Made by a program: the position numbers and the translations under genes. A stretch of DNA of 64,000 nucleotides from Hyphobacterium indicum (GTDB taxonomy: Bacteria; Pseudomonadota; Alphaproteobacteria; Caulobacterales; Maricaulaceae), in NCBI RefSeq assembly GCF_003129605.1, contig NZ_QBDX01000003.1:1-64000 (forward strand). The letters run 5' to 3'. Of this stretch, positions 52,565 through 61,303 are shown piece by piece. Numbering within the stretch: position 1 is the first letter of the stretch; each line of letters begins with the position of its first letter. The notes below the pieces were generated by a model that ran no database searches, was not told the DNA's origin, and saw only the letters and a program-made list of their open reading frames with translations.

Positions 52565-55417
52565 CTAGCGGCGGATCGTGACCCGGCCGTAGAAGTAACG
52601 GCCAGCCGTGTCATAGGTCTGGTTCAGTGTGTTCATGTCGTCATTGTTGGAGACATAAGGCGGCGTCTCGTTGGCGAGATTGCGCACACCGAAGGTCAGG
52701 CCAACACCGCTGTCGACAAAGTCGTAAGCAGCCTGGACGTCATGATAGAAGACACGCTCTGCCGTGTTCGACACATTGTTCGGGTTCGACGAGAAGTCGG
52801 TGACTTCGTCGATATACCGGCCAACATAGTTGAACTGCCAGTTATCCGAGACCACACCCAGACGCAGCAGGGCGGTGATTTCCGGGAAGGCCGCCGGCGT
52901 ACCCGTGAACGGGTCTTGGGCAAAACGGCCTGCGTATTCAGACACCGCACCACCCGGAAGCACCTGATAGGCGAAGCTTTCCAGATAGGTGATGTCCAGA
53001 CCGGCCACGAATTGCGCCGTCGATTCAAAGATGTCGAAGGTCGGACCGGAATAATCAATTCCGATATCGACACCCGACGTCTCATAGGTCGACAGGTTGG
53101 CATTCGTCACCAGAACACCGGCCAGAACACCGACCGCTGAACGGCGGGCCCCACCCGGTCCCGGAAGGGGAGCGGCCAGAGGCGAACCGGTCACGCCCGA
53201 ATAACCCGGGCCTGCGATCAGGGCGCAGAGCGGATCCGAGAAGTTCGGTGAGTTGTAGCACGAATTGGCAATCGTGTTGACGTCAGCCGAACCCACAGCC
53301 CCCGTGATCTCGAAGGAGAAATAGTCCGCCGAGAAGGTGAAGTCCTCGAGGATCGGGGTCCCCGACGGCGTGAACACCACACCGAAGGTGTAACCTTCCG
53401 ATTCTTCCGGTTGCAGGTTCGGGTTACCACCGGCAACACCCGCGGCCTGCGTCGAGGTCAGGGTGAAATTGCCCGGCAGGCCATCAGCCTGACAGTTGGC
53501 AATCAGCGTGGCACTGGCCGAGTTGTTGGTCCCGTAATTCGTACACGGATCCGTGTACTGCAGAGCGGTCTGGGCCTGCGGTGCGAAGAGCTCGCCGATC
53601 GACGGAGCCCGGAAGCCGGTCGAGAACGACCCGCGGACACGGACCTGATCATTCGGCGCCCACTCGGCCTTGATGGCATAGGTGTTGGCATCAAAGGACG
53701 AGTTCACATTCGTGCCGGTCACGTCATAGTTTGACGAACGGGCCGAAAGCTCGACCGCCAGAATCTCCGCAAATTCAACACCGGACAGGATGGGAAGGCG
53801 GACCTCACCATAAAATTCCTGCGACGTGGTTTCACCTTGCGTCGAGTTGCCCGAGACGAAGTAGATCTGACCGATCTGTGCCGCACCATCGGGGATGAAC
53901 TCACCGGTATCCCGGCGGCGCTCATAACCCACAGCCCAGCCGATTTCACCGCCCGGAAGCTGCAGGCCACCCAGATCACCCGACAGGTTCGCCTGGAAGG
54001 ACAAACGGGTCTGACGGGACACCGGTGAGTGACGCACCAGCATGTAGTTGGCGATGGTATCGGTCAGCGTATCAACGCGGAACGGGTCCCAGATCAGATT
54101 GGCCGGGGTCTGACACGAACCGGCAGCAAGCGATGCTGGGTCATTACAGAGCACCTGAGCCGCCCGGATCGGGTTGGCCTGACCGTCAACGACCTGAGCA
54201 TCAACATAGCGGCCATAGGACAGGGACGTATCCCAGAAAATGCCGGCCGGCAGCATGCCTTCAAGACCGAAGATCGACCGCCAAGCCGTGGCGTCCTGGG
54301 TGAAGAAACGGCCGCTATCCAGCTCTGCCAGACGGCGGGCAATGAAAACATCCTCACCGGTCGGGTTGTTCGGGTGGAAAGCCGGAACCAGCGGGAACCA
54401 GAAAGTGCCCACAGGTGCCATCTGCTGCTGCGAGGAGCGCTGGGCGAACATGAATTCACCATAGGCCGTCGCCTGACCGAAGCGGTCAGAGTTCAGAACG
54501 TCATACTCGGCATCAAAGAAACCGGAGAAGACTTCCTGCGGCGTCACCATGTAGGAGGCCGTCGCAAAGTTGAAGCCATCGGCCGGCGTGAAAGCCCGCA
54601 GCGTATTGGTGGTCGGATCAAGGATGACGCCGCCGCCATTATTGATGGCCGCCACAGCGCCCGGACCGGAGGCAAAAATCTGCCCCGGATAGGATGTGCC
54701 GGAGCCGCCACAGATCAGCTGGCCACCGACTTCAGCCCACGGACAGGCCGAGAACGGACGGTCACCCTGCCTGATGCTGCCGCGATCGAAATATTCGAGA
54801 TTGGCGGTAAAGCGGCCACCATCGAAGGAGCGGCCGAAAGTCAGGCCGTAACGATAGATCTGGCCATCGCCTTCACCCGTCACATCATACTGACCGAAAG
54901 CTTCAAAGCCTTCGACATCATCACGGGTGATGATGTTGACCACGCCGGCAATCGCGTCCGAACCGTAAACCGTCGAGGCACCGTCACGCAGCACTTCAAC
55001 ACGGCCGATCAGCGAGACCGGAATCAGGTTGAGGTCAGCCGTACCACCGGTATTGTTCGGTGTCGTACGGCGGCCATTGACGAGGACCAGTGTCCGCTGC
55101 GGGCCGAGGCCGCGAAGCGAGATGGTCGCCTGTCCGCCCGAACCGTTATTCATGCGCGAGTTGGTTTCCCCACCCGGCGCGAATGTGATCTGGTCGGCAA
55201 AGTCTTCCAGCGTCCGGACAGCCTGAACATTCAGGTCATCCTGGCTGACGACTGTGATCGGGCTGACCGAGGTCAGCTCGCTGCGGCCGATCCGTGAACC
55301 GGTCACGATGATGCGGTCTTCCGACGCACCGTCTTGCGCAAGGGCGGGAGCCGCGAGGCCCAGTCCGCCGATGAGCGTGCTTGCCATCAGGCAAGCCTTG
55401 AGAGTTCTCTGTTTCAC
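52565..55417 (-). CDS. TonB-dependent outer-membrane receptor
   Basis: 950 residues from a GTG start at 55417: GGAGG lies 9 nt before it, while the nearest upstream ATG sits in front of that site. Signal peptide ends LAAPALAQ near residue 28. Then EDRIIVTGSRI, the typical start of the plug, with plug residues to about 200 (LVNGRRT near 118, VEVLRDGASTVYGSDAIAGV near 148) and a large barrel. The barrel ends with YFYGRVTIRR, but its last residue is Arg rather than the usual Phe. Plug and long loops are of the type seen for large or unknown substrates in Sphingomonas/Caulobacter relatives. No transport partner genes are adjacent. Confidence 0.92.
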   Translation of the reverse strand: MKQRTLKACLMASTLIGGLGLAAPALAQDGASEDRIIVTGSRIGRSELTSVSPITVVSQDDLNVQAVRTLEDFADQITFAPGGETNSRMNNGSGGQATISLRGLGPQRTLVLVNGRRTTPNNTGGTADLNLIPVSLIGRVEVLRDGASTVYGSDAIAGVVNIITRDDVEGFEAFGQYDVTGEGDGQIYRYGLTFGRSFDGGRFTANLEYFDRGSIRQGDRPFSACPWAEVGGQLICGGSGTSYPGQIFASGPGAVAAINNGGGVILDPTTNTLRAFTPADGFNFATASYMVTPQEVFSGFFDAEYDVLNSDRFGQATAYGEFMFAQRSSQQQMAPVGTFWFPLVPAFHPNNPTGEDVFIARRLAELDSGRFFTQDATAWRSIFGLEGMLPAGIFWDTSLSYGRYVDAQVVDGQANPIRAAQVLCNDPASLAAGSCQTPANLIWDPFRVDTLTDTIANYMLVRHSPVSRQTRLSFQANLSGDLGGLQLPGGEIGWAVGYERRRDTGEFIPDGAAQIGQIYFVSGNSTQGETTSQEFYGEVRLPILSGVEFAEILAVELSARSSNYDVTGTNVNSSFDANTYAIKAEWAPNDQVRVRGSFSTGFRAPSIGELFAPQAQTALQYTDPCTNYGTNNSASATLIANCQADGLPGNFTLTSTQAAGVAGGNPNLQPEESEGYTFGVVFTPSGTPILEDFTFSADYFSFEITGAVGSADVNTIANSCYNSPNFSDPLCALIAGPGYSGVTGSPLAAPLPGPGGARRSAVGVLAGVLVTNANLSTYETSGVDIGIDYSGPTFDIFESTAQFVAGLDITYLESFAYQVLPGGAVSEYAGRFAQDPFTGTPAAFPEITALLRLGVVSDNWQFNYVGRYIDEVTDFSSNPNNVSNTAERVFYHDVQAAYDFVDSGVGLTFGVRNLANETPPYVSNNDDMNTLNQTYDTAGRYFYGRVTIRR

Positions 55418-55527
55418 TCTGAATTCCCTCCGAGTCATTAACAGTATCAACAAAGCCGGTTGACCCGGCCGCTTTGGTTTTTCGGGTTGCCCCCTGTTAT
55501 CACCGAGTCGCAATTACGACACAGCAC

Positions 55528-55552
55528 CGTCACAAATGGTGACGCATGCGTC
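55528..55552. promoter_or_regulatory. Overlapping palindromes upstream of the TonB receptor
   Basis: CGTCAC-N5-GTGACG (55528-55544) runs directly into the perfect 12-bp palindrome GACGCATGCGTC (55541-55552). They lie about 110-135 bp before the receptor start, a suitable place for a dimeric regulator. No known consensus was matched. Confidence 0.4.
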
Positions 55553-55748
55553 TCTGGGGGTCAATGATTGCAATGTAATTACCGCGGCCGGGCGGTGAGA
55601 TGCCCACACAGGTGTTGCGGAATCGTCGCATATTCGCTTGAGACAGGATTTGCAGACCGGCTCAATATCCCGCCCGAGGGGATTACTGTCACCTTAACTT
55701 CCGTTCATGCTTGGCGATTCGGAAAATCCGCAAACCCCTTCCGGCACG

Positions 55749-55780
55749 AAAAAGGGGCGCTGCCGGTGTGGCAACGCCCC
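55749..55780 (-). terminator. Intrinsic terminator of tuf copy 2
   Basis: The same GGGGCGTTGCC/GGCAGCGCCCC hairpin and T-run as after tuf copy 1. The flanking 76 bp (55731-55806 against 35863-35938) differ by one base between copies. Confidence 0.93.
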
Positions 55781-55806
55781 TGATCGGTCTCGTATGGGAC
55801 GTGGCT

Positions 55807-56982
55807 TTAGTCGGTGATCTTGGAGACCACGCCGGCGCCGACCGTGCGGCCGCCTTCGCGGATCGCGAAGCGCAGGCCCTGATCCATCGCGATCGGCGTG
55901 ATCAGTTCAACGCTCAGCTCGGCATTATCGCCCGGCATCACCATCTCCGTGCCCTCTTTCAGGGTCACAACACCCGTCACATCCGTCGTCCGGAAGTAGA
56001 ATTGCGGGCGGTAATTGGTAAAGAACGGCGTGTGACGGCCACCCTCTTCCTTGGTCAGGATATAGGCTTCCGCCTCGAACTTCGCGTGCGGCGTGATCGA
56101 ACCCGGCTTGGCCAGAACCTGGCCGCGCTCCACACCCTCACGGTCAATACCGCGCAGGAGCACGCCGACATTGTCGCCCGCCTGGCCCTGATCCAGCAGC
56201 TTGCGGAACATCTCGACGCCCGTGCAGGTCGTCTTCACCGTGTCACGCACACCGACAATCTCGATCTCTTCGCCCACTTTCACAATGCCGCGCTCGATCC
56301 GGCCGGTCACAACCGTCCCCCGGCCCGAAATCGAGAACACATCCTCGATCGGCATCAGGAAAGGCAGGTCCACCGGACGCTCCGGGGTCGGGATATACTC
56401 ATCCACAGCCGCCATCAGCTCGCGGATCTTGTTCTCGCCAATCTCCGGATCACGGCCTTCCAGCGCCGCCAGCGCCGAACCGGCAATGATCGGAATATCG
56501 TCGCCCGGGAACTCATAGGAGGACAGAAGCTCGCGCACTTCCATCTCGACGAGCTCCAGAAGCTCCTCGTCATCCACCTGGTCAACCTTGTTCAGGAACA
56601 CCACCAGAGCCGGAACACCCACCTGACGCGCCAGAAGGATGTGCTCGCGCGTCTGCGGCATCGGGCCGTCCGCTGCGTTCACAACCAGAATCGCACCGTC
56701 CATCTGGGCCGCACCCGTGATCATGTTCTTCACATAGTCAGCGTGGCCCGGGCAGTCGACGTGCGCATAGTGACGATTGTCCGTCTCATATTCCACATGT
56801 GCCGTCGAAATCGTGATCCCGCGGGCCTTCTCTTCCGGCGCAGCGTCAATCTGGTCATACGCCTTGAAATCACCGAAATACTTCGTGATCGCTGCCGTCA
56901 GCGTCGTCTTGCCATGGTCAACGTGACCAATCGTGCCAATGTTCGCGTGCGGCTTGTTCCGCTCAAACTTCTCCTTGGCCAT
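55807..56982 (-). CDS. tuf: Elongation factor Tu, copy 2
   Basis: 391 residues from [16 protein letters not shown] at 56982 with AAGGAAG in front; an in-frame start 12 codons upstream is not part of EF-Tu. All motifs as in copy 1, with changes T9N, E68D, N179P, A180E and D184N. It keeps the classical tRNA-Tyr, tRNA-Gly, tuf, tRNA-Trp, secE order, interrupted by repeats on one side and the TonB receptor on the other. Confidence 0.98.
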   Translation of the reverse strand: MAKEKFERNKPHANIGTIGHVDHGKTTLTAAITKYFGDFKAYDQIDAAPEEKARGITISTAHVEYETDNRHYAHVDCPGHADYVKNMITGAAQMDGAILVVNAADGPMPQTREHILLARQVGVPALVVFLNKVDQVDDEELLELVEMEVRELLSSYEFPGDDIPIIAGSALAALEGRDPEIGENKIRELMAAVDEYIPTPERPVDLPFLMPIEDVFSISGRGTVVTGRIERGIVKVGEEIEIVGVRDTVKTTCTGVEMFRKLLDQGQAGDNVGVLLRGIDREGVERGQVLAKPGSITPHAKFEAEAYILTKEEGGRHTPFFTNYRPQFYFRTTDVTGVVTLKEGTEMVMPGDNAELSVELITPIAMDQGLRFAIREGGRTVGAGVVSKITD

Positions 56983-57050
56983 GTCTCTTCTTCCTTGTGA
57001 TCTGACCGAATACGGCACCGGGATCGGCGCGCATTAAAACTGAGCGCGGG

Positions 57051-57078
57051 GGATAACGTCCGCTTGTCATAAACGCAA
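57051..57078 (-). promoter_or_regulatory. Possible promoter of tuf copy 2
   Basis: Minus-strand TTGCGT and TTATCC separated by 16 nt, about 70 bp before the start codon. A dedicated promoter is likely because nearly 900 bp of repeats separate tuf from tRNA-Gly; these hexamers are a modest match. Confidence 0.3.
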
Positions 57079-57180
57079 GAGGCTTGCGGCAATCCATCTG
57101 CATAGACAGGCCGGGTGTGACACAGACAGCCTTCGTGCCGTATATATGGTCTGGCTTGCCGGACTCATCAGACCCGCCAA

Positions 57181-57540
57181 CGCCCCGGCCCTGCCTGCCC
57201 CCGCGACGGCGGGGAAGCGCGTTTCATGCAAGCCCGTAGCATCAGAGGGGGCAACAAGCGCCCGGACCGCGCGCAGCGGAAACAAAAAGACAGCCCCCGA
57301 ACCCGCGAGGGTTCGGCAAGCGCGACCGCGCGCCCGCAGCAAAGTCCGTTTTGCTAATAATTTCAAACCCGTCAGCGCCCCAGCCCTGCCTGCCCCCGCG
57401 ACGGCGGGGGAGCGCGTTTCATGTGAGCACGGCCCGTAGCATCAGCGGTGGCAACAAGCGCCCGGGCCGCGCGCAGCGGAAACAATAAGTCAGCCCCCGA
57501 ACCCGCAAGGGTTAGGCAAGCGCGACCGCGCGCCCGCAGC
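57181..57540. repeat. Two diverged direct repeats of about 160 bp (type A)
   Basis: Copy 1 at 57181-57340 and copy 2 at 57376-57540, period 195 bp. Each runs from CGCCCC.GCCCTGCCTGCCC, through GGCAACAAGCGCCCGG and CAGCCCCCGAACCCGC, to GCGACCGCGCGCCCGCAGC. Small indels and substitutions separate the two. The CCGCGACGGCGGGG and AACCCGC.AGGGTT segments can fold. No coding potential of its own. Confidence 0.85.
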
Positions 57541-57587
57541 TTTAGCGAGGACCGACCGAGCGGAGGCGAGGGAGGATCAACATGAAT

Positions 57588-57858
57588 GGCTTGCCCAGCC
57601 GAAGCTCGCGCAGCGAGCGAAAATCAGGTTTTCCTGGCTGAAATGTGGTGGTCCGCCTTCGCCAAGGCTACGGCGTGACAGCCTCCGCTCGAATTCTATG
57701 GGCTGGCTTGCCCAGCCGAAGCTCGCGCAGCGAGCGAAAATCAGGTTTTCCTGGCTGAAATGTGGTGGTCCGCCTTCGCCAAGGCTACGGCGTGACAGCC
57801 TCCGCTCGAATTCTATGGGCTGGCTTGCCCAGCCGAAGCTCGCGCAGCGAGCGAAGGC
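57588..57858. repeat. 117-bp tandem repeat (type B), 2.3 copies
   Basis: Copies at 57588-57704 and 57705-57821 are identical, and a third at 57822-57858 is cut off where tRNA-Gly's 3' end begins. Each starts GGCTTGCCCAGCCGAAGCTC and contains the palindromic core GCTCGCGCAGCGAGC. A further 19-bp piece of the start recurs at 57965-57983, between tRNA-Gly and tRNA-Tyr. Perfect identity points to recent amplification. Confidence 0.95.
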
Positions 57859-57932
57859 TGGAGCGGGTAGCGGGAATCGAACCCGCATATTCAGCTTGGA
57901 AGGCTGCTGCTCTACCATTGAGCTATACCCGC
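57859..57932 (-). tRNA. tRNA-Gly (TCC)
   Basis: 74 nt with encoded CCA. Acceptor GCGGGTA pairs with TACCCGC, anticodon arm CAGCCTTCCAAGCTG gives TCC, T-loop TTCGATT. Its 3' end abuts the 117-bp repeat array. tRNA-Tyr lies 124 bp upstream on the same strand. Confidence 0.97.
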
Positions 57933-58056
57933 ATCGCGTCCGTCCGCCGTGATCCTGGCGTCCGGGCTTGCCCAGCCGAAGCTGACGGCGACACGTGCCC
58001 GCTTTCGCCCTTCGGGCTCCAGCGTGGCAGCCTCCTCTGACTTCGTCAGCGAAGGC

Positions 58057-58142
58057 TGGTGGAGGGGGTTGGATTCGAACCAACGTACGCTCTCGCGGCC
58101 AGATTTACAGTCTGGTGCCTTTAACCACTCGACCACCCCTCC
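58057..58142 (-). tRNA. tRNA-Tyr (GTA)
   Basis: 86 nt class II tRNA with encoded CCA. Acceptor GGAGGGG pairs with CCCCTCC, anticodon arm CAGACTGTAAATCTG gives GTA, long variable arm, T-loop TTCGAAT. With tRNA-Gly it forms the tRNA pair usually found ahead of tuf in proteobacteria. Confidence 0.97.
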
Positions 58143-58168
58143 ATACGCATTCGATGCGCGACAAACGT

Positions 58169-58196
58169 CTTATCGCCAGATAAAACGCCGATGCAA
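58169..58196 (-). promoter_or_regulatory. Possible promoter for tRNA-Tyr-tRNA-Gly
   Basis: Minus-strand TTGCAT and GATAAG separated by 16 nt, about 27 bp before tRNA-Tyr. The -10 is one arm of a TTATC-GCCA-GATAA inverted repeat. Moderate match by eye. Confidence 0.3.
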
Positions 58197-58282
58197 CACA
58201 TCGTCTCCGTCAATCCGGTCCGGATTGCAGTCGCACGGCGGCGTTACAGGAGGCCCCGATCAACGGAGCGCGGACTATAGTG

Positions 58283-59059
58283 ATGAAGAACCAAGGGCGC
58301 AACCGCCCCAATTCAGCATATAAAACAAGGTCTTCACGCGATTTTGAAAGCGATAATATCGGCTGGGTGTGGGGCCGCCATGCCGTCCTGGCCGCGCTGG
58401 CAAATCCGCGCCGTGAAGTGAAACGCCTGCTGCTGACCCTGAACGCCCAGCGCGAAGTGCCGGAGGGCACGCCATTCGAGGATATGAAGCCGGACGCGAT
58501 TTCCGCCCATCTGCCCGATGGCGCCGTGCATCAGGGCTTTGCCATGCGCGCTACCGCGCCCGAGCCGGAATCGGTGAAAGCGGTCGCAGATCCGACCCAT
58601 GGCATTCTAGTCGTGCTCGATTCGGTTACCGATCCGCACAATGTCGGCGCGGTCTTCCGGTCCGCGGCCGCATTCGGTGCCCGCGCCGTCATCCTGCAGG
58701 ACCGCAAGGCCCCGCCCCTCTTCGGCGCACTCGCCAAGGCCTCTGTCGGCGCAAGCGAGACCGTGCGTCATGTCCGCGTCACCAATATCGCCGACACGCT
58801 GATCGAGCTGAAAGAGGCCGGGCGTTTCGTCATCGGCCTTGACGGCGGCGCCTCCACCACCCTGCCCGAGGCCATCGCCCAGCATGGCGGCCCCGGACTG
58901 GTGTTGGTCATGGGCGCAGAAGACAAGGGCCTGCGCCCGCGCATCGCCGCCAATTGCGATCTTCTCGTCTCGATCCCGACCACGGGCAATATCGAGAGCC
59001 TGAACATATCGACGGCCGCGGCCATTGCGCTGTATGCCGCCTATGCCGCACGGGACTGA
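58283..59059 (+). CDS. rlmB: 23S rRNA 2'-O-methyltransferase of the RlmB/TrmH (SPOUT) family
   Basis: 258 residues from the ATG at 58283 (a GTG directly before it is less likely). A small substrate-binding domain starts with WVWGRHAVLAALANPRREV; the SPOUT domain has the three SpoU motifs DPHNVGAVFRSAAAFGA, VMGAEDKGLR and IESLNISTAAAIALYAA. RlmB methylates G2251 in the P loop of 23S rRNA. The long N-terminal part favours RlmB over TrmH. Divergent from tRNA-Tyr, five bases before the symporter gene. Confidence 0.92.
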   Translation: MKNQGRNRPNSAYKTRSSRDFESDNIGWVWGRHAVLAALANPRREVKRLLLTLNAQREVPEGTPFEDMKPDAISAHLPDGAVHQGFAMRATAPEPESVKAVADPTHGILVVLDSVTDPHNVGAVFRSAAAFGARAVILQDRKAPPLFGALAKASVGASETVRHVRVTNIADTLIELKEAGRFVIGLDGGASTTLPEAIAQHGGPGLVLVMGAEDKGLRPRIAANCDLLVSIPTTGNIESLNISTAAAIALYAAYAARD

Positions 59060-59064
59060 CAGCA

Positions 59065-60423
59065 ATGATGGCTGCGGCCGTTTTCGGCTATGTCATCCTG
59101 CAACTGGCCATAGCGGCCTGGGCGTCGCGGCGCACCGCCTCCGATACCGACTATCTCATTGCGGGCCGCCGCCTCGGCGTCATCGCGGTCGGTCTCTCGG
59201 TCTTTGCCACCTGGTTTGGCGGCGAAACGGTGCTGGGATCGACCGCGACCATTGCCCGGGAAGGGCTGGCGGGCGCACGCGCCGAACCCTTTGGCTATGC
59301 CATCACCCTTCTCCTGATGGCACTGCTGATTGCCGGCCAGTTCCGCAAGCGCGGCTATGTCACCCTGGCCGATTTTTTCCGCGACCGCTTCGGACCCCGT
59401 GCGGAGACGCTGGCCGTGCTGGTCGCCATTCCCACCTCGGTGATCTGGGCGGCCGCGCAATTGCTGGCCATGGCAACCCTGATGGCCGTTGTCACCGGCA
59501 TGGGTGTCGTCCCGATGTTGCTCGCGGCAACGGGGCTGGTCATCGTCTACACGTCGCTCGGCGGTCTGCTGGGTGATGTGATCACCGACATGATGCAAGG
59601 CGCGATTCTGCTTGTCGGCCTGGTCTTGCTGCTGGCCCTGATGCTCGCCGCGGCCGGCGGCCCCGGCGCGGCACTGGCGGCGATTGATCCGGAACGCCTG
59701 CGTCTGGTTGGCCCCGGCGAGAGCTGGGTGGAGCGGCTGGATGTCTGGATGATCCCGATCCTCGGCAGTCTCGTCGCGCAGGAACCGATCGCCCGCTTTC
59801 TCGGCGCGCGTTCCGCTGCGGTCGCGCGGACCGGCGGACTGATCGCTGCCGGGCTCTATCTCCTGGTAGGGCTGATCCCGCTGGCATTCGGGCTTATCGC
59901 CCCGGGCCTCGGGATCGAAACCGGCGAAGGGGACCTCTTCCTGCCGGTTCTGGCGCGCGAGCTGATGCCGTCCTTTCTGTTCGTCATCTTTGCCGGGGCC
60001 CTGTTTTCCGCCGTGCTCTCGACTGTTGATTCGGCACTGCTGGCGATTGCGGCGCTGGCGACTGAAAATATCTATGCCCGCATCCGGCCGGCGTCAGACC
60101 AGCGCGAGCGGCTGAAAATTGCCCGCATTCTGACGGTCACCGCCGGTATCGCCGCCTTGCTCATCGCGCTCTCGGGGGAAACCATTTACGGGCTCGTCGA
60201 ACTGGCCTCGTCGCTCGGAAGCGCCGGACTGCTGATCTGCGTGCTGGCGGGTCTGCACAACCGCGCCGGCGGTGAAATCTCGGCCATCGCTGCCATTCTG
60301 TGCGGGCTGGCGGCGATTTTGCTGGCCGAATGGGTCTTTGCCCTGCCGGGCGCCTTCATGCTGTCGATTGCAGCCGCAGCGTTAGCCTATTTCTCCACTG
60401 CGCTGGCGTTCCGGAATCGATAA
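59065..60423 (+). CDS. Sodium:solute symporter family (SSS) transporter
   Basis: 452 residues from MMAAAVFGYVILQ at 59065, starting five bases after rlmB; the frame is open 37 codons back into rlmB but without family sequence. About 12-13 membrane helices. SSS signatures: DTDYLIAGRRLGVIAVGLS near 28, VFATWFGGETVLGSTA near 48 and SAVLSTVDSALLAIAALATE near 315. Substrate unclear: the family carries proline, pantothenate, sugars and acetate. Confidence 0.88.
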   Translation: MMAAAVFGYVILQLAIAAWASRRTASDTDYLIAGRRLGVIAVGLSVFATWFGGETVLGSTATIAREGLAGARAEPFGYAITLLLMALLIAGQFRKRGYVTLADFFRDRFGPRAETLAVLVAIPTSVIWAAAQLLAMATLMAVVTGMGVVPMLLAATGLVIVYTSLGGLLGDVITDMMQGAILLVGLVLLLALMLAAAGGPGAALAAIDPERLRLVGPGESWVERLDVWMIPILGSLVAQEPIARFLGARSAAVARTGGLIAAGLYLLVGLIPLAFGLIAPGLGIETGEGDLFLPVLARELMPSFLFVIFAGALFSAVLSTVDSALLAIAALATENIYARIRPASDQRERLKIARILTVTAGIAALLIALSGETIYGLVELASSLGSAGLLICVLAGLHNRAGGEISAIAAILCGLAAILLAEWVFALPGAFMLSIAAAALAYFSTALAFRNR

Positions 60424-60797
60424 ACCCGGCGGATCGGCCGCATCCGGGTAGCGGATTTCGGGCTTTCCAGGGGGCAGGGCAAGCCGGGCTCGGCCGCTTT
60501 CCACCCCCTGGCCACCTATTACGAGGTCAAGCCCGTCACCAATGGCGAGCACACTGTCGCCATTGCCTTGATCGAAGGCCTGATCAAGGACGCCGGGAAG
60601 CGCAATGCGCTCTAAGAGCTCGGCGAGCGGATCGCCGAAGAAGGCTTTAACGTTGCCGGGGAAACTCGGTCGCGCATGGAATTCCCGCGCAATCGTCTGT
60701 GCCCCATGTGGGGTGGCGAATAGACAAGACGATGTCGCGCCAAGGGGGGCGGCGTAAAAGACGACGCCCTGCCCTTTCCCGGTTCAGCGAAGCAGAT
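60424..60797 (+). pseudogene. Non-coding stretch with a probable gene relic
   Basis: 374 bp without an intact gene. In the symporter's frame a protein-like run from about 60445 to 60723 is broken by TAA at 60613: before it HPLATYYEVKPVTNGEH and IALIEGLIKDAG, after it ELGERIAEEGFN. The residue composition looks coding but no start was found. The parent family was not recognised. The remainder shows nothing further. Confidence 0.4.
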
Positions 60798-61232
60798 CTA
60801 TTCGGTCGCTTCCTGACAGGTGCAGCCATAGTCATTGCAGCCGATCGTGCCCTCGACACAGATCGGTGCCATGGCCACACAGTCCGATGCCCCCGCACAC
60901 GCGCAATTGCCACTGTTGCAGGTATAGTCGGCGGTCTCTGGCGGCGGCGTGTTGGCAGCCAGGCTGGTGGCGGCCGACGACGAAGCGGATGGCGTCATGG
61001 CGCGATGCTGACGATGACCTGTCGCGCGCCCGGAGCTGACCAGAGCCGCCGCTTGCACATAATCACCGCTTTCCATTGCGGACTGGAATGCGTCACTGAA
61101 GCTTGTGTCGGTCTGAGTCTGAGCCTGCGTCTGGCGCAAGACGGCGCGTTGCTGGGCATCGACCAATGACAACTCGCCGATGGCAACGAAACCGACTGCC
61201 AGAGCCGAGATGATGAGAATGAGTCGAAGCAT
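60798..61232 (-). CDS. Small exported Cys-rich protein, unknown function
   Basis: 144 residues. Signal peptide or anchor 1-20 (MLRLILIISALAVGFVAIGE). A Gln/Thr/Ser/Ala-rich, probably unstructured middle leads to a compact tail of about 38 residues with eight cysteines (CNSGNCACAG, DCVAMAPIC, GCNDYGCTC), enough for four disulfides or a metal site. No family recognised. It follows the DUF819 gene on the same strand after about 70 bp. Confidence 0.7.
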   Translation of the reverse strand: MLRLILIISALAVGFVAIGELSLVDAQQRAVLRQTQAQTQTDTSFSDAFQSAMESGDYVQAAALVSSGRATGHRQHRAMTPSASSSAATSLAANTPPPETADYTCNSGNCACAGASDCVAMAPICVEGTIGCNDYGCTCQEATE

Positions 61233-61303
61233 AGGATACCTCCCCTGAAATCCCCTCGCGGGAGAGAGTTTACTCCAAATTTCCCCTAGCGACGAGTCTG
61301 TGG

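Noticed and set aside
57588-57858. Possible CRISPR array
   Set aside because: The units are contiguous 117-bp direct repeats without unique spacers, and no cas genes are near.
57577-58083. A 168-codon minus-strand frame through the 117-bp repeats, tRNA-Gly and the spacer
   Set aside because: It is kept open only because the repeat length is a multiple of three, and it reads through a tRNA gene; such repeat translations are spurious.
58954-59064. 37-codon upstream extension of the symporter
   Set aside because: It lies inside rlmB in another frame and lacks any membrane or family sequence.
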